Positions 7,465 to 15,879 of a stretch of 32,173 bases of DNA are shown here, piece after piece (position 1 is the first letter of the stretch; every line of letters starts with the position of its first letter). Made by a program: the position numbers and the translations under genes. Below the pieces are notes generated by a model. It ran no database searches and was not told the DNA's origin. It saw nothing but the letters and a program-made list of their open reading frames with translations. The DNA is from Pseudomonadota bacterium (lineage in GTDB: Bacteria > Bdellovibrionota_B > Oligoflexia > Oligoflexales > CAIYRB01), in contig JAPLFX010000035.1 in NCBI GenBank assembly GCA_026390445.1, positions 1 to 32,173 on the forward strand, given 5' to 3'.

Positions 7465-7680
7465 ATGCAAGGTCAGGATACCCCAAAACAGAACGTCGTG
7501 TCGCTATTCGCTAACCGTGATAAGGCCGAAGCCACTGACCCCGCACAAGTGACCGATGCCCAGGCCCTCGAGACTTTCGACGACGTTATGTCCAAGAATG
7601 CCAAAAACGCTGAGCGCTTGGCCAAAGAACGCGCCAACGCCAATAAATCGGTCCTGCGCTCCTACAAGATCAAGCACTAA
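7465..7680 (+). CDS. Small hypothetical protein, 71 residues, charged
   Basis: The product is hydrophilic: a short N-terminal NVVSLFANRDKAEA motif, an acidic middle (DAQALETFDDVM), then a strongly basic helical C-terminus (KNAKNAERLAKERANANKSVLRSYKIKH). No membrane segment, cysteine or known domain. A good ribosome binding site (GGAGG, about 8 bases before ATG 7465) supports translation. It is followed 98 bases later by another small gene whose N-terminal part has a similar pattern, VIDLAAFRKKKDIA. The pair may be related or share a binding motif; that is inference. The alternation of acidic and basic halves could suit an adaptor or nucleic-acid-binding peptide, but there is no direct evidence for any function. 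Confidence 0.65.
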   Translation: MQGQDTPKQNVVSLFANRDKAEATDPAQVTDAQALETFDDVMSKNAKNAERLAKERANANKSVLRSYKIKH

Positions 7681-7778
7681 TGGTTCCGTCCAGGTTCCAT
7701 AGATGTGACTGCTCGTCTCAATGCTCCTGTTGACCTTCCTATAACTGCTGCTGACCGTGTGGAAAGCGAGTGACCCCC

Positions 7779-8084
7779 ATGAAGATTGATCACAAAGATG
7801 GTGCCGGCCCTGAAGTCATCGACCTCGCGGCCTTCCGCAAGAAGAAGGACATCGCCACAGAACTGACCAAAGGGGGGCGTAACCCACTCTACGTCAGTCA
7901 CTTGACCGGCAAGGTCAGCGGCAAGCCCCAAGGCAACGAGCCAGCTTCGCCTGACTTCGGTGATCGCCTGCAGCGCATTCGCTCCAGCCTCGACAAGATC
8001 AACCGCCTCATGGCAGACCTAAAAAAGATGTCGGCTGATGGCGAGGCTCCAGCAGAAACCTCCACGTCGCGATCAAAGCTCTAA
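7779..8084 (+). CDS. Small hypothetical protein, 101 residues
   Basis: It begins MKIDHKDGAGPEVIDLAAFRKKK, has a flexible middle, and contains a predicted helix DFGDRLQRIRSSLDKINRLMADLKKM with hydrophobic residues spaced as in a short coiled coil (about 65-90), then a Ser/Thr-rich tail. No known domain. I chose ATG 7779 with GAG eight bases upstream; an in-frame GTG at 7770 would add three residues and is also possible. It lies 98 bases after the 7465-7680 gene in the same direction, and both share a VxxL...R-K pattern near the N-terminus. It converges on hpt with only ten bases between the stop codons. Confidence 0.6.
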   Translation: MKIDHKDGAGPEVIDLAAFRKKKDIATELTKGGRNPLYVSHLTGKVSGKPQGNEPASPDFGDRLQRIRSSLDKINRLMADLKKMSADGEAPAETSTSRSKL

Positions 8085-8094
8085 ACCTTAAGCC

Positions 8095-8619
8095 TTACAC
8101 CTTCACCTGCGCCAACATCGGCAGATTGCGGTAGTACTGATCCAAATCTAGCCCGTAGCCAATGACGAACTCGCGGCTGATTTCAAATCCAACATAGTCA
8201 ATCTGATGCTGCATCTGGTGCGCCTCTGGCTTCGACAGAAACGAAGCGACCTTGAGACTTTTTGGCGCGCGGACCTTGAGTGTCTGAATCAAGTAATCGA
8301 TCGTATGCCCGGTATCGATGATGTCCTCGATCACCAGGACGTGCTTACCCGCGATGTCGGCGGCCAAATCATAGGTTAAGCGAACATGCCCGGATGAATG
8401 GGTGCCGCTATAGCTGGCCACACCGATAAATTCGACCGTCAGCGGCAAGTCGATGGCCCGCACCAAGTCCGCCAGAAAGATAAATGCGCCCTTGAGCACA
8501 CCGACGCAAACCAAGGGCTCGCCCTGGTAGTCGCTGGTGATCTGCGCACCTAACGCAGCGATTCTAGCTGCAATGGTTGGAGCATCGAATAGCGAGACGT
8601 AATTGACTGGCTTTTTCAC
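8095..8619 (-). CDS. hpt: Hypoxanthine phosphoribosyltransferase
   Basis: The enzyme joins hypoxanthine (or guanine) to PRPP to give IMP (or GMP) in purine salvage. The 174-residue product has the type I phosphoribosyltransferase signature VLVIEDIIDTGHT (94-106), which binds the ribose phosphate, the VLKGAFIFLADL segment (41-52) and the family's later KPEAHQMQHQIDYVGFEI and FVIGYGLD elements that hold the purine and pyrophosphate. Its length is typical. Its ATG overlaps the punA stop by four bases, so it is the last gene of the nucleoside salvage operon: punA releases the free base that Hpt then recycles. Confidence 0.95.
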   Translation of the reverse strand: MKKPVNYVSLFDAPTIAARIAALGAQITSDYQGEPLVCVGVLKGAFIFLADLVRAIDLPLTVEFIGVASYSGTHSSGHVRLTYDLAADIAGKHVLVIEDIIDTGHTIDYLIQTLKVRAPKSLKVASFLSKPEAHQMQHQIDYVGFEISREFVIGYGLDLDQYYRNLPMLAQVKV

Positions 8620-9443
8620 GAAGCGACTCCCACGGCTTTGATCAATAGAGCCGTTAGCTCGGGTTTATGCTGTTCGGCCAAAGCCAACACGTCAGCATGT
8701 AGCAGCGGCGTGCCGAGCCCGCCAGACATATTGGTGACGAAGGACAAACAAGCGACCTTTAGGCCGAGATGGCGGGCAGCCATAACCTCCTGCACCGTAC
8801 TCATCCCCACCACCTGGGCTCCCAGCCCTGCCAGCATCCGCGCTTCGGCCGGAGTCTCGTAGGAAGGCCCTAGTACGCCGACGTAGATGCCGTCTGTCAC
8901 CTGCGGCGCCACCGCTTTGATGCGAGCAGCCCAGGCGCCGTCAAAAGCCTGGCCCATATCGACAAAGAGCGGCCCAAAGGCTCGCCCTGCCGCGCCGACC
9001 AGGCAACTGGTACCCGTAAAATTAATCTGATCGCGAACCAACACCACCTGACCAGGTGCCACGGCGGGATCCAAGGAACCCGATGCATTCGTCAACAGCA
9101 CCCGCTCGACGCCCAGAGCCGCCAATGCGCGCAGCGGATAAACAACTTGGTCCGGGGTGAAACCCTCGTAGAGGTGCACCCTCCCAGTCAAGACCGCGAC
9201 TGGCTGGGCAGCGATGGTGCCAAGCACCAAAGCACCGCCGTGACCCGCAACCTTGGGTTGCGGAAAATACGGGATCTCGCCCATGTCGATACTCGTGCTG
9301 CCTTCTACCTCAGCGGCAAAGTCCTTAAACCCAGAACCGAGCACAACCAAGGTCGCTGGTAACCGGGCCTGACCGGTGCGATGCTGGAGGAACTGCGCAG
9401 TTGCCAGGAGCGACGGCGTAAACTCAGAAACCGCAACGTTCAC
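8616..9443 (-). CDS. punA: Purine nucleoside phosphorylase (trimeric, inosine/guanosine type)
   Basis: It cleaves inosine and guanosine with phosphate to the base and (deoxy)ribose-1-phosphate. The 275-residue product matches trimeric PNPs: VLGSGF (34-39, phosphate loop), GRVHLYEG (87-94), TNASGSL (118-124, where many have TNAAG), GPSYETPAE (about 195-203), and VGMSTVQEV, including the Met that contacts the ribose. Residues NMSGG follow near the C-terminus, the purine-binding Asn region. It overlaps both neighbours by four bases (ATG with the deoA stop, stop with the hpt ATG), so it is co-transcribed and probably translationally coupled. The symbol follows the PunA/PNP-I convention; pnp or deoD are used elsewhere. 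Confidence 0.92.
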   Translation of the reverse strand: MNVAVSEFTPSLLATAQFLQHRTGQARLPATLVVLGSGFKDFAAEVEGSTSIDMGEIPYFPQPKVAGHGGALVLGTIAAQPVAVLTGRVHLYEGFTPDQVVYPLRALAALGVERVLLTNASGSLDPAVAPGQVVLVRDQINFTGTSCLVGAAGRAFGPLFVDMGQAFDGAWAARIKAVAPQVTDGIYVGVLGPSYETPAEARMLAGLGAQVVGMSTVQEVMAARHLGLKVACLSFVTNMSGGLGTPLLHADVLALAEQHKPELTALLIKAVGVAS

Positions 9444-10753
9444 AACATCTCCAAAATTAAGGGCGGACTCACACTCGCTGACCCGCTTCCGGTGAAGGCG
9501 GCGGCAACGATTCTTGCCGCGACATCCGCTTGCGCCTCAGTTTGGGCGTGAATGATCGCGACCGGCTCGCCTGGCGCCAACGTCGCCCCAACCCGCTTAA
9601 GGCCCGACAGACCCACCCATGGGTCGATCTTATCAGCGACCAGGCGGCGCCCGCCACCCAGTTCCAAGATCGCCATGCCAAGCTGCCGCGCATCGATGGC
9701 CGCGACCGAACTTGCTCCAGGAAGCAGCACCGGCCGCTGCACCGGCGCCCTAAGTAGGGTGTGTGGCTGATCCAATAAGCGCAGATCCCCGCCCTGAGCC
9801 TCGGCGATGCGTAAAAACATCTGCCAAGCCGAGCCATCGCGCAGGAAACCCTCAAGTTGCCGCCGAATGTCGTCCAGTTGACGCTTTGGGTGCGCCAACA
9901 GGACCATTTCGCTGGCCAGTGTCAGGCTTAATTCGCGGGTGTCGGCCGGACCGGTATTTTGTAAGACCTGAATCGTTTCGTAGATCTCCAGGGCGTGACC
10001 AGCATGGGTACCGAGTGGCGACCCCATATCCGACAAGACGCAGCGGACCGCCAACCCGCACTCCTGACCAACACGCCTAAGCTGCTGGGCTAAAGCCCTG
10101 GCGTCGTCCACTTTCGCCATAAAAGCGCCGGAACCATATTTGACATCCATGACCAGCCCACCGATGCCCGAGGCTAGCTTTTTCGACAGGATCGAACCGA
10201 CGATCAAGGGGATTGACTCGACGGTGGCGGTGACATCGCGCATCGCATACAGGCGTCGGTCCAGGGGGGCAACCTTTGTGGTCTGGCCCATGATGATTCC
10301 GCCCAGGGATGCCATTTGGGCGCGGGCTTCGTCGGCGTCAAAAAACACCCGCCAGCCAACTGCCTCGAGTTTATCCAAAGTGCCGCCGGTATGCCCCAGG
10401 CCACGACCTGCCATCATCGGCACCTTGAGACCGGCCAGTAGGACCAGCGGCAACACGATCAAGGACGTCTTATCTCCGATACCGCCGGTACTGTGCTTGT
10501 CCACCACCAGATGGGGCGGATATGGCCACGCCAGGACCTCGCCCGAGTCGCGCATTAAACCAGTCAAAGCACTCGTTTCCGCCGGCGTCATGCCGCGGAT
10601 CGCTATTGCCATGAGCATGGCGCCCATCTGATAATCAGCAACCTCGCCACGCATAAAACCGCCGAAGAATGCGGCAAGCTCCTGCACGCTCAGTGCTTGG
10701 GCATCACGCTTCAGGCGGATGATTTCTTGCGGTGGTAGTATCCGATGGTCCAT
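9440..10753 (-). CDS. deoA: Thymidine phosphorylase (pyrimidine nucleoside phosphorylase)
   Basis: This enzyme phosphorolyses thymidine and deoxyuridine. The 437-residue length is close to E. coli DeoA (440). Motifs: VDKHSTGGIGDKTS (84-97) and AGRGLGHTGGTLDKLEA (115-131), which bind phosphate and the pyrimidine, MRDVTATVESIPLI, SKKLASGI with VMDVKYGSGAFM, and the C-terminal domain with GGGR and GD-like GLSGL elements. Pyrimidine-specific pdp proteins are close relatives, so thymidine versus uridine preference is not certain from sequence. Its ATG overlaps the TAA of the upstream 893-residue protein by one base (TAATG), placing it second in a four-gene operon of nucleoside salvage. Confidence 0.95.
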   Translation of the reverse strand: MDHRILPPQEIIRLKRDAQALSVQELAAFFGGFMRGEVADYQMGAMLMAIAIRGMTPAETSALTGLMRDSGEVLAWPYPPHLVVDKHSTGGIGDKTSLIVLPLVLLAGLKVPMMAGRGLGHTGGTLDKLEAVGWRVFFDADEARAQMASLGGIIMGQTTKVAPLDRRLYAMRDVTATVESIPLIVGSILSKKLASGIGGLVMDVKYGSGAFMAKVDDARALAQQLRRVGQECGLAVRCVLSDMGSPLGTHAGHALEIYETIQVLQNTGPADTRELSLTLASEMVLLAHPKRQLDDIRRQLEGFLRDGSAWQMFLRIAEAQGGDLRLLDQPHTLLRAPVQRPVLLPGASSVAAIDARQLGMAILELGGGRRLVADKIDPWVGLSGLKRVGATLAPGEPVAIIHAQTEAQADVAARIVAAAFTGSGSASVSPPLILEML

Positions 10754-13434
10754 TAGGAAGCTCCTCCTCGCAGCGACGAAATACTTATGAACTGCGTCGC
10801 GGCGAGCAGGCTGTCGTCGAAAACCTCGCCGGCGGAAGCCGCCAGTAGCCCGGCTGGCTTACCATGAACCTCAACGCGCAGCCAGGCTGCGTTGCCAAGT
10901 TTAAGACCGGCCACGCTGACCAATTGGCTGCCGGTCATCGCCGTCGGCAGCAGTGCCCGCTTAATTTTGCCGTGCTCGGTAAAAACCGTCAGCTCAAGCT
11001 CTTGCGAAGCTTTGACTAAGAACAAGGAAAACGTCAGATCGAAGACCCCAGGAATCGCGTTCGCTTCTTTGCTGCCGCCTCGGCGCGCAGGCACCAAGCC
11101 CCGTAGGGCTGCTGTGGCACCTAAGCTGACATTAAAACGGCGCTCCAGCAGCCCTGCGGCTAAGGCCGGAGATTCAGCTGCCGGTAACCCCTCAAAGCTT
11201 AAAAGTGGCGGAAAAGGCCGACCAGCCTCGATAGCGGCGTTGGCATCCGTCGTCAACAGTAACGGCGGCGAGGCCTGCGCGGCGAGCTGGGCCCACAGCG
11301 ACAGCCATTCAGCGGTGGACGCGACGCTCGATCGGCAACCGATCAAGCGCAAGGCTGTGGGCTTGAAGCGCCCGACGAGCACCTTGTATTCCCGCGGCGA
11401 CTGACCCTGCGCAGGACAGCCCAATTCAATCACTCCTCCCGCCTGCTCATCCTGTAAAAACCTGGCAAAACGCTGCAGTGGATTGATTGGGGCCTGGCGC
11501 AAGGCGAGATCCCAGCGCTTGGTTAAAGACGCAGTGGTCGGCCAAAAGTAAAGCGATTGCCCGGCATCGCTCACGCTGAGCATGGGCAGCCTACTGACTC
11601 CGGATGCCTTGGCATTGCCGTGATCAGGTTCCAGGCCAGATGCGCCGTCAACACCAAGCATGCTGACTCCGAGGGCTTGAGCCAACAAGGGCCGCACCGT
11701 CTCTTCACCCGTCGCGGCGCCGTCTGATGGCAGAGACAAGTCGGCCAACGACAGAATTCGCGGCCAGGACACCGGTACGAAGGCCGGACAACGGAGCGCA
11801 TACAGACGTCCCGACGCGACCTCGGCATGTTGCTGGCAGATCACGCCGCCGTGGTTGAGCACGGTGACGCGGTAGTGCCCGGCAAGCAGCGATGTCCTAA
11901 AGTCAGGCCGATTAACTATCCAGGCGCGGGGGGAAACGCGCACTTGGAGCGGCGCTTGGTTTGCGCTTGGGTCGCGCGCCCCATCGGCTACCGGTCCATC
12001 GACGACGTGATCACTCGAGTCGTCACCCGTCGTCGATTCGACGATGATCCGCGCCGCGGCGGACTTGGCCTGCGGCCAACTCACCTCAAGCTGTCCAACC
12101 GACCGTGGTGGCAAAGCCATGGTGGTGACAGCGCCTGTAGCGACCGCAAAGGGCTGGGTTGCGGCGATGCGCCGCCCTGCAGGCGTGTCGGCCAGCAGGT
12201 AACCATTACCGGGGGGCAAGCTAACACTTAGCTGGCGCTGGTTGGCCCCAAGCATGAGAGCCTGCAGCAGTTGGCCGTTCGCGGCGAAGATATAAACCGG
12301 CATGACCAAGCCCGGCGCCTTTTCATCTTCGGCCATCGTCAGAAGCACTGTACCGGTCTTAACCTGCGGTGTGCAGGAATCCAGCCAATCGAGTTTGGCC
12401 GCAGCCGAAGGAAAGCGCCGCGGCTCGTCGACGCCATACAAGCAGCTATGAATCAGGGCCGAGCGCGCCCATGCCGTAGCCACCGCCGGCGGAGTTAGAA
12501 GAAATTCGTAGCCGTCGAGAAGTGGGCGAGGCGACTCGGCCTTGGCGCCCAGCACCGGCTCGGCGCCGGAAAAGTGGACCAGCTTTTGATAGCCGAGGAT
12601 AGCGGCGCTGGAGTTGACGCCGTGGCGCACAGCAAAGGCAGCTGGCTCGCCGACCGCGGCTCGACTTTGCGCCATGAGATCGAGCGCTCCTTGACCATGC
12701 AGACGCAGCCGCCAAGCTGACCCTCCGGTCGCCTCTTTGGGTGGCGAGTGATCAGTTGCGTTGCTTGCTCCGAAGGTCACGCTCAGCCGGTCACCGCTTG
12801 CACCGAGCCGCCAGGTGACGACCAGCGGATTCTTCTCACCCAAGCTATCTCGGCCAAAGATAAAGCTCGCATAGGCCGCTGCCGGATCCTCCGACCAGCC
12901 AATATCAACCGACAGCGCGTGCCATGGCTGTATGGCCGACTGGTTGAGGGGACCTTGGAGGGAGGATTCCGCCACCTGTCGAGGCTCTGCGGCTCCGGGG
13001 CCCAGCAGGTCGAGGCCAGACCATGCGCCGTGCACCTGCCAGCCCTGACCCTGCCGCACAAAAACGACCTCAACCGCACGTTGCCAGGGCGACGTTTCGG
13101 CGAGAGCAGCAACTCCGGTCAGGACCACCTGGAGGTTTGGCGTCGCCAGCAAAATATGACCTATGAATGGCCGAAGATGCGGGAAGCGCAGCACACTTTG
13201 CGGCGACACTGGCTCGGCGACGACGGCCGAGTCCGCAACGGGCTCGGTCGCGGGTGTCGGTTCACCAGCCACTGGTTCACCCTGGAGCCGAGGAATAATC
13301 AACACCAAGTTTAATAGAAGTCCACAAAATGCGACTTTATACCATGGATAACAGGATGTTAATTCTCTTACGACAAGGCTTCGACAGAGACTATTAAAAC
13401 GATAAAACATTGACATTTGGCTGCATTTATGCAA
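10753..13434 (-). CDS. Membrane-anchored protein with a degenerate CehA/PHP-type metallohydrolase domain
   Basis: 893 residues. A short cytoplasmic N-terminus is followed by one hydrophobic segment (about 34-49, VAFCGLLLNLVLIIP), then a Pro/Glu-rich linker; the rest would be periplasmic. I recognise no intact domain, but residues 510-885 follow the plan of CehA/McbA-type PHP proteins: a beta domain with LLAGHYRVTV (516-525), DLSLPSDG (565-572) where the family has DLHxHS, GVSMLGVDGAS (589-599) where it has a TDHN, GGVIELGCPAQG (666-677) for the usual NHP, AIEAGRPFPPLLSFEG (734-749), and a C-terminal beta domain with AAWLRVEV. Every metal-ligand position seems replaced, so it may be a pseudoenzyme. 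The start is TTG 13434, preceded by AGGGA at 8 bases; ATGs at 13416 and 13410 lack a ribosome binding site. It is translationally coupled to deoA. Confidence 0.72.
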   Translation of the reverse strand: MHKCSQMSMFYRFNSLCRSLVVRELTSCYPWYKVAFCGLLLNLVLIIPRLQGEPVAGEPTPATEPVADSAVVAEPVSPQSVLRFPHLRPFIGHILLATPNLQVVLTGVAALAETSPWQRAVEVVFVRQGQGWQVHGAWSGLDLLGPGAAEPRQVAESSLQGPLNQSAIQPWHALSVDIGWSEDPAAAYASFIFGRDSLGEKNPLVVTWRLGASGDRLSVTFGASNATDHSPPKEATGGSAWRLRLHGQGALDLMAQSRAAVGEPAAFAVRHGVNSSAAILGYQKLVHFSGAEPVLGAKAESPRPLLDGYEFLLTPPAVATAWARSALIHSCLYGVDEPRRFPSAAAKLDWLDSCTPQVKTGTVLLTMAEDEKAPGLVMPVYIFAANGQLLQALMLGANQRQLSVSLPPGNGYLLADTPAGRRIAATQPFAVATGAVTTMALPPRSVGQLEVSWPQAKSAAARIIVESTTGDDSSDHVVDGPVADGARDPSANQAPLQVRVSPRAWIVNRPDFRTSLLAGHYRVTVLNHGGVICQQHAEVASGRLYALRCPAFVPVSWPRILSLADLSLPSDGAATGEETVRPLLAQALGVSMLGVDGASGLEPDHGNAKASGVSRLPMLSVSDAGQSLYFWPTTASLTKRWDLALRQAPINPLQRFARFLQDEQAGGVIELGCPAQGQSPREYKVLVGRFKPTALRLIGCRSSVASTAEWLSLWAQLAAQASPPLLLTTDANAAIEAGRPFPPLLSFEGLPAAESPALAAGLLERRFNVSLGATAALRGLVPARRGGSKEANAIPGVFDLTFSLFLVKASQELELTVFTEHGKIKRALLPTAMTGSQLVSVAGLKLGNAAWLRVEVHGKPAGLLAASAGEVFDDSLLAATQFISISSLRGGAS

Positions 13435-13503
13435 AATTAACGTCCCTAAGATTATTAAAAACGTACCTTGCCTGTACGCTGTGTAAACAAAAAGGGCGAC
13501 CGC

Positions 13504-13740
13504 ATGAACTTTGACCTGCCAAAGGACTATCAGTCTAACAAAGTAAAACGGCTACCGCCGTCCGTGGTCAAGGATATCGAGCTAAAAAATCATGCCCGTC
13601 GCCTCGCCAACCTGTCGCCGATTCGCATCAAGGTCCGCACCTGTATCTCGTGCAGCACTTTATTTGAGTCGGCGGGTAACCGCACCTGCGGCTGCAATAC
13701 CCGTAGCACCGGGTATATCGCTGGCCGGGAAATCATCTAA
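13504..13740 (+). CDS. Small zinc-ribbon protein, 78 residues
   Basis: The basic N-terminal half (NFDLPKDYQSNKVKRLPPSVVKD) leads to RTCISCSTLFESAGNRTCGCNT (cysteines of CISC, then CGC; about 46-66). This resembles the short zinc-ribbon motif RxCLxCxxxFESxGxxNRxCxxC found in many small bacterial proteins. With four cysteines it likely binds one zinc and may touch nucleic acid or a protein partner; no function is known. ATG 13504 has AAAGGG seven bases upstream; a further in-frame ATG-like extension to 13468 lacks such a site. It is divergent from the 893-residue gene across an AT-rich promoter region. Confidence 0.7.
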   Translation: MNFDLPKDYQSNKVKRLPPSVVKDIELKNHARRLANLSPIRIKVRTCISCSTLFESAGNRTCGCNTRSTGYIAGREII

Positions 13741-13903
13741 TCAGCGTCCTGCGAGGCGCCCCCCGCCCTCGCCTTCGTCTGGTTTAATGGTCGAACATCG
13801 CAAGCTTCTTCAAATTTGGCCTTAAGGGTCAAGCCACGTTCGCCGATCGTCAACATCAGGCGGAAACCACAACGGTCTCCGTCAGGTTGCAAGAGGCGAC
13901 GAC

Positions 13904-14257
13904 ATGGCTGACGATGCAATTCGCTTTGACCGCACCCCGTACAAGGTCACCTACCAGGACCTTAACGGCAAGATGCAGACGATCCGTCGCGTCCCGCCAC
14001 CAAAACTGCACGACATGCTGCCGACGGACATCGTCGAGCTGACCCAGAAAAAGAGTGATGATTTTCGCGCCGGCGATCAAGTTGAGGTCAAGGCTATCAA
14101 TCCGCGCCACGCCAACACCCTGCAGCTAGTGAATCAAAACGGCGACACCACCTTCATGGACTACTACGAACTCAACCTGATCGACGAAGTGGCACCTCGC
14201 GACGGCGTCCACCCCATGGACCGACCCAAAAACAATCGCTACCTGATTTGGCCCTAG
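13904..14257 (+). CDS. Hypothetical protein, 117 residues
   Basis: A soluble, mostly beta-rich product without Cys, signal or membrane segment. Segments such as RTPYKVTYQDLNGKMQTIRRVPPPKLHDMLP and FRAGDQVEVKAINPRHANTLQLVNQNGDTTFMDYYELNLI suggest a small barrel (SH3/KOW-like GDQVEVK strand), but that is only an impression. It ends with a Pro-rich, charged tail. The ribosome binding site is good (AAGAGG, seven bases before ATG 13904). It follows the zinc-ribbon gene by 163 bases, in which I see nothing distinctive, and its stop codon overlaps the stop of the convergent lipoprotein gene in one CTAG tetranucleotide. Confidence 0.6.
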   Translation: MADDAIRFDRTPYKVTYQDLNGKMQTIRRVPPPKLHDMLPTDIVELTQKKSDDFRAGDQVEVKAINPRHANTLQLVNQNGDTTFMDYYELNLIDEVAPRDGVHPMDRPKNNRYLIWP

Positions 14258-15879
14258 TTGGTGCAGAACTTGTCCGAAGCGTAGGCAATCTCCGTCTCGT
14301 AGCCTTGCTGCAGAACCTCATCGATCGACCAGCCGATGAGATGACTATCCTTGCCATAAGCGCGGATGCGAAAGAATTGATCGCCGTTGCGATTAGCTCC
14401 GCTGTCGTGGAAAGCCTGCGTCAGGGACAACGCCGTTAAGCCCCGTACTTGGAGCGTCTGCAGCGGCTCCCACACGACTTTGCCACTAGGGCAACGGTTG
14501 AGCCGCTCGAGTTCCAGCGTGCGCGCCGTGGAGTCAAACAGCAGGGACAGCGGTAACGGATCACCGGCTTGAAATTGATGCTTGCCACCAGGGAAGTCAA
14601 ACTTGATTTCCGTCCCCAGGCCACCGGGACTCTTGACGTAGGCGGCGAAGATGGTCGGATCAAAGTCAGCGATGTCGCCCCAGCGATACTCCTCGCTTTT
14701 GTCCTGATAGCGAAAGTGGACGCCTTGATCATCACTAGGACTACGACAGTGATCGCGGTTGACCCCTGAGTCCTGCTGCGCCATCAAGGTACACACGTCA
14801 TTGATCAGCTGCCCCATGGCGCGAAGCTGCAAGTCGCTGAACCAATTGGGCAAAGCCGGCTGCCGCGATCCCGCGATTAGCCGACCGGAATTCCCGACCA
14901 GCATGATGACGATCGCGTCCTCGACGGGGGTGTTGCCGCCCTTGTGGTCGGTCAATATCAGGACCTGTTTATGATCGGCTACTTGTAAGACCTTATTCAG
15001 CGTTCCGTCGTTGCTTTGGTCAATCGGCGGAATGATATAGTGCGCCGCCAAATGGACATCGCTCTCCTTGGTGCGGGTTTGCAGCTCCAAGCAAGCCGAC
15101 AAGGTCAAGGGACAGTGGATCACCTCGATGTGCTTTGGCTTGTTGACGAACTCGCCGAGCGGAACGGTCACTAAGGGCAAAAAGCTGACGCCAAAGATGG
15201 GACTAGACGGGGCAGCTAAATTAAACCAGGCCTGGCCATTGCTCGGAAATTTGCTGACGTCGATCGACTCCGGCTCCTTGGTCAATTCGAGCTTCTCACC
15301 GCTGCTCTCGTCTTGCCAGACGAAGCCGTGGTTTAAAATCTGGATCAGCTCCCGGGCAAACAGGATCTGAACATTGCGGCGCTCCTCTAATCCTTCGCGC
15401 TGCATCTGCGCGATGCTGGTGATCCAGTGAAACTTCTCATCGGGCGTCGCCGGCGCGGCCGTCAAGCTGGCACCCGCGGTTTTTAGCTTGTTCTGCACCC
15501 ACCGCGCGTAGGCATCGACCTGAACGTCCAGGTGACTCGACTCGGGCTTGGCTGGATCCAAGCCAAGGTCCTTTAGGGTCTTGCCAAAGGCCGTCTGCGT
15601 CAGCAAGGTCCCCCGGGCCACCGCCTGCTTGCCGCCGGTAATATCCACGTAGTTTGCCGTAGCGTTCACCGGCGACAATCGGGACTCGAGATAGCCCGTC
15701 GCCAGCAACAGGCGTTCCGGCACACCGCTAGTCTGCGCCGCCTTGGCAAAAGCGGCCGCCAACGGCAACTCCGCGACCCCGCCACCGCCGTCTTCGGCCT
15801 TCTTGCCGCCACAACCGGCCGTGATCACGACCAGACCAGCGAGAAGCAAACGACTAGCACCCTTGGCCCGATAAAGCAT
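14254..15879 (-). CDS. Lipoprotein resembling a lysozyme-like plus amidase-like peptidoglycan protein
   Basis: 541 residues from ATG 15879, which has GGAGGAG at six bases; the frame is open further upstream but without a better start. The signal sequence RLLLAGLVVITAGC ends in a lipobox (Cys-23), followed by a Gly-rich linker. Residues 41-72 (AAAFAKAAQTSGVPERLLLATGYLESRLSP) look like the start of a lysozyme-like transglycosylase, with Glu-65 in the catalytic position. Residues 250-300 (HIEVIHC ... LAAHYII ... VLQVADHK) recall the PGRP/amidase_2 fold, in which the IH and later H are zinc ligands. The remaining 240 residues are unrecognised. Together this suggests an outer-membrane lipoprotein acting on or sensing peptidoglycan, but both domain calls are by eye and the amidase half may be degenerate. 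Confidence 0.65.
   Translation of the reverse strand: MLYRAKGASRLLLAGLVVITAGCGGKKAEDGGGGVAELPLAAAFAKAAQTSGVPERLLLATGYLESRLSPVNATANYVDITGGKQAVARGTLLTQTAFGKTLKDLGLDPAKPESSHLDVQVDAYARWVQNKLKTAGASLTAAPATPDEKFHWITSIAQMQREGLEERRNVQILFARELIQILNHGFVWQDESSGEKLELTKEPESIDVSKFPSNGQAWFNLAAPSSPIFGVSFLPLVTVPLGEFVNKPKHIEVIHCPLTLSACLELQTRTKESDVHLAAHYIIPPIDQSNDGTLNKVLQVADHKQVLILTDHKGGNTPVEDAIVIMLVGNSGRLIAGSRQPALPNWFSDLQLRAMGQLINDVCTLMAQQDSGVNRDHCRSPSDDQGVHFRYQDKSEEYRWGDIADFDPTIFAAYVKSPGGLGTEIKFDFPGGKHQFQAGDPLPLSLLFDSTARTLELERLNRCPSGKVVWEPLQTLQVRGLTALSLTQAFHDSGANRNGDQFFRIRAYGKDSHLIGWSIDEVLQQGYETEIAYASDKFCTN

Noticed and set aside
9763-10631. Long plus-strand frames within 9763-10631
   Set aside because: They are antisense to the conserved deoA coding region and show no recognisable protein.
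11827-13314. Plus-strand frames 11827-12231 and 12748-13314
   Set aside because: Antisense to the 893-residue gene, no ribosome binding site, composition typical of a shadow frame.
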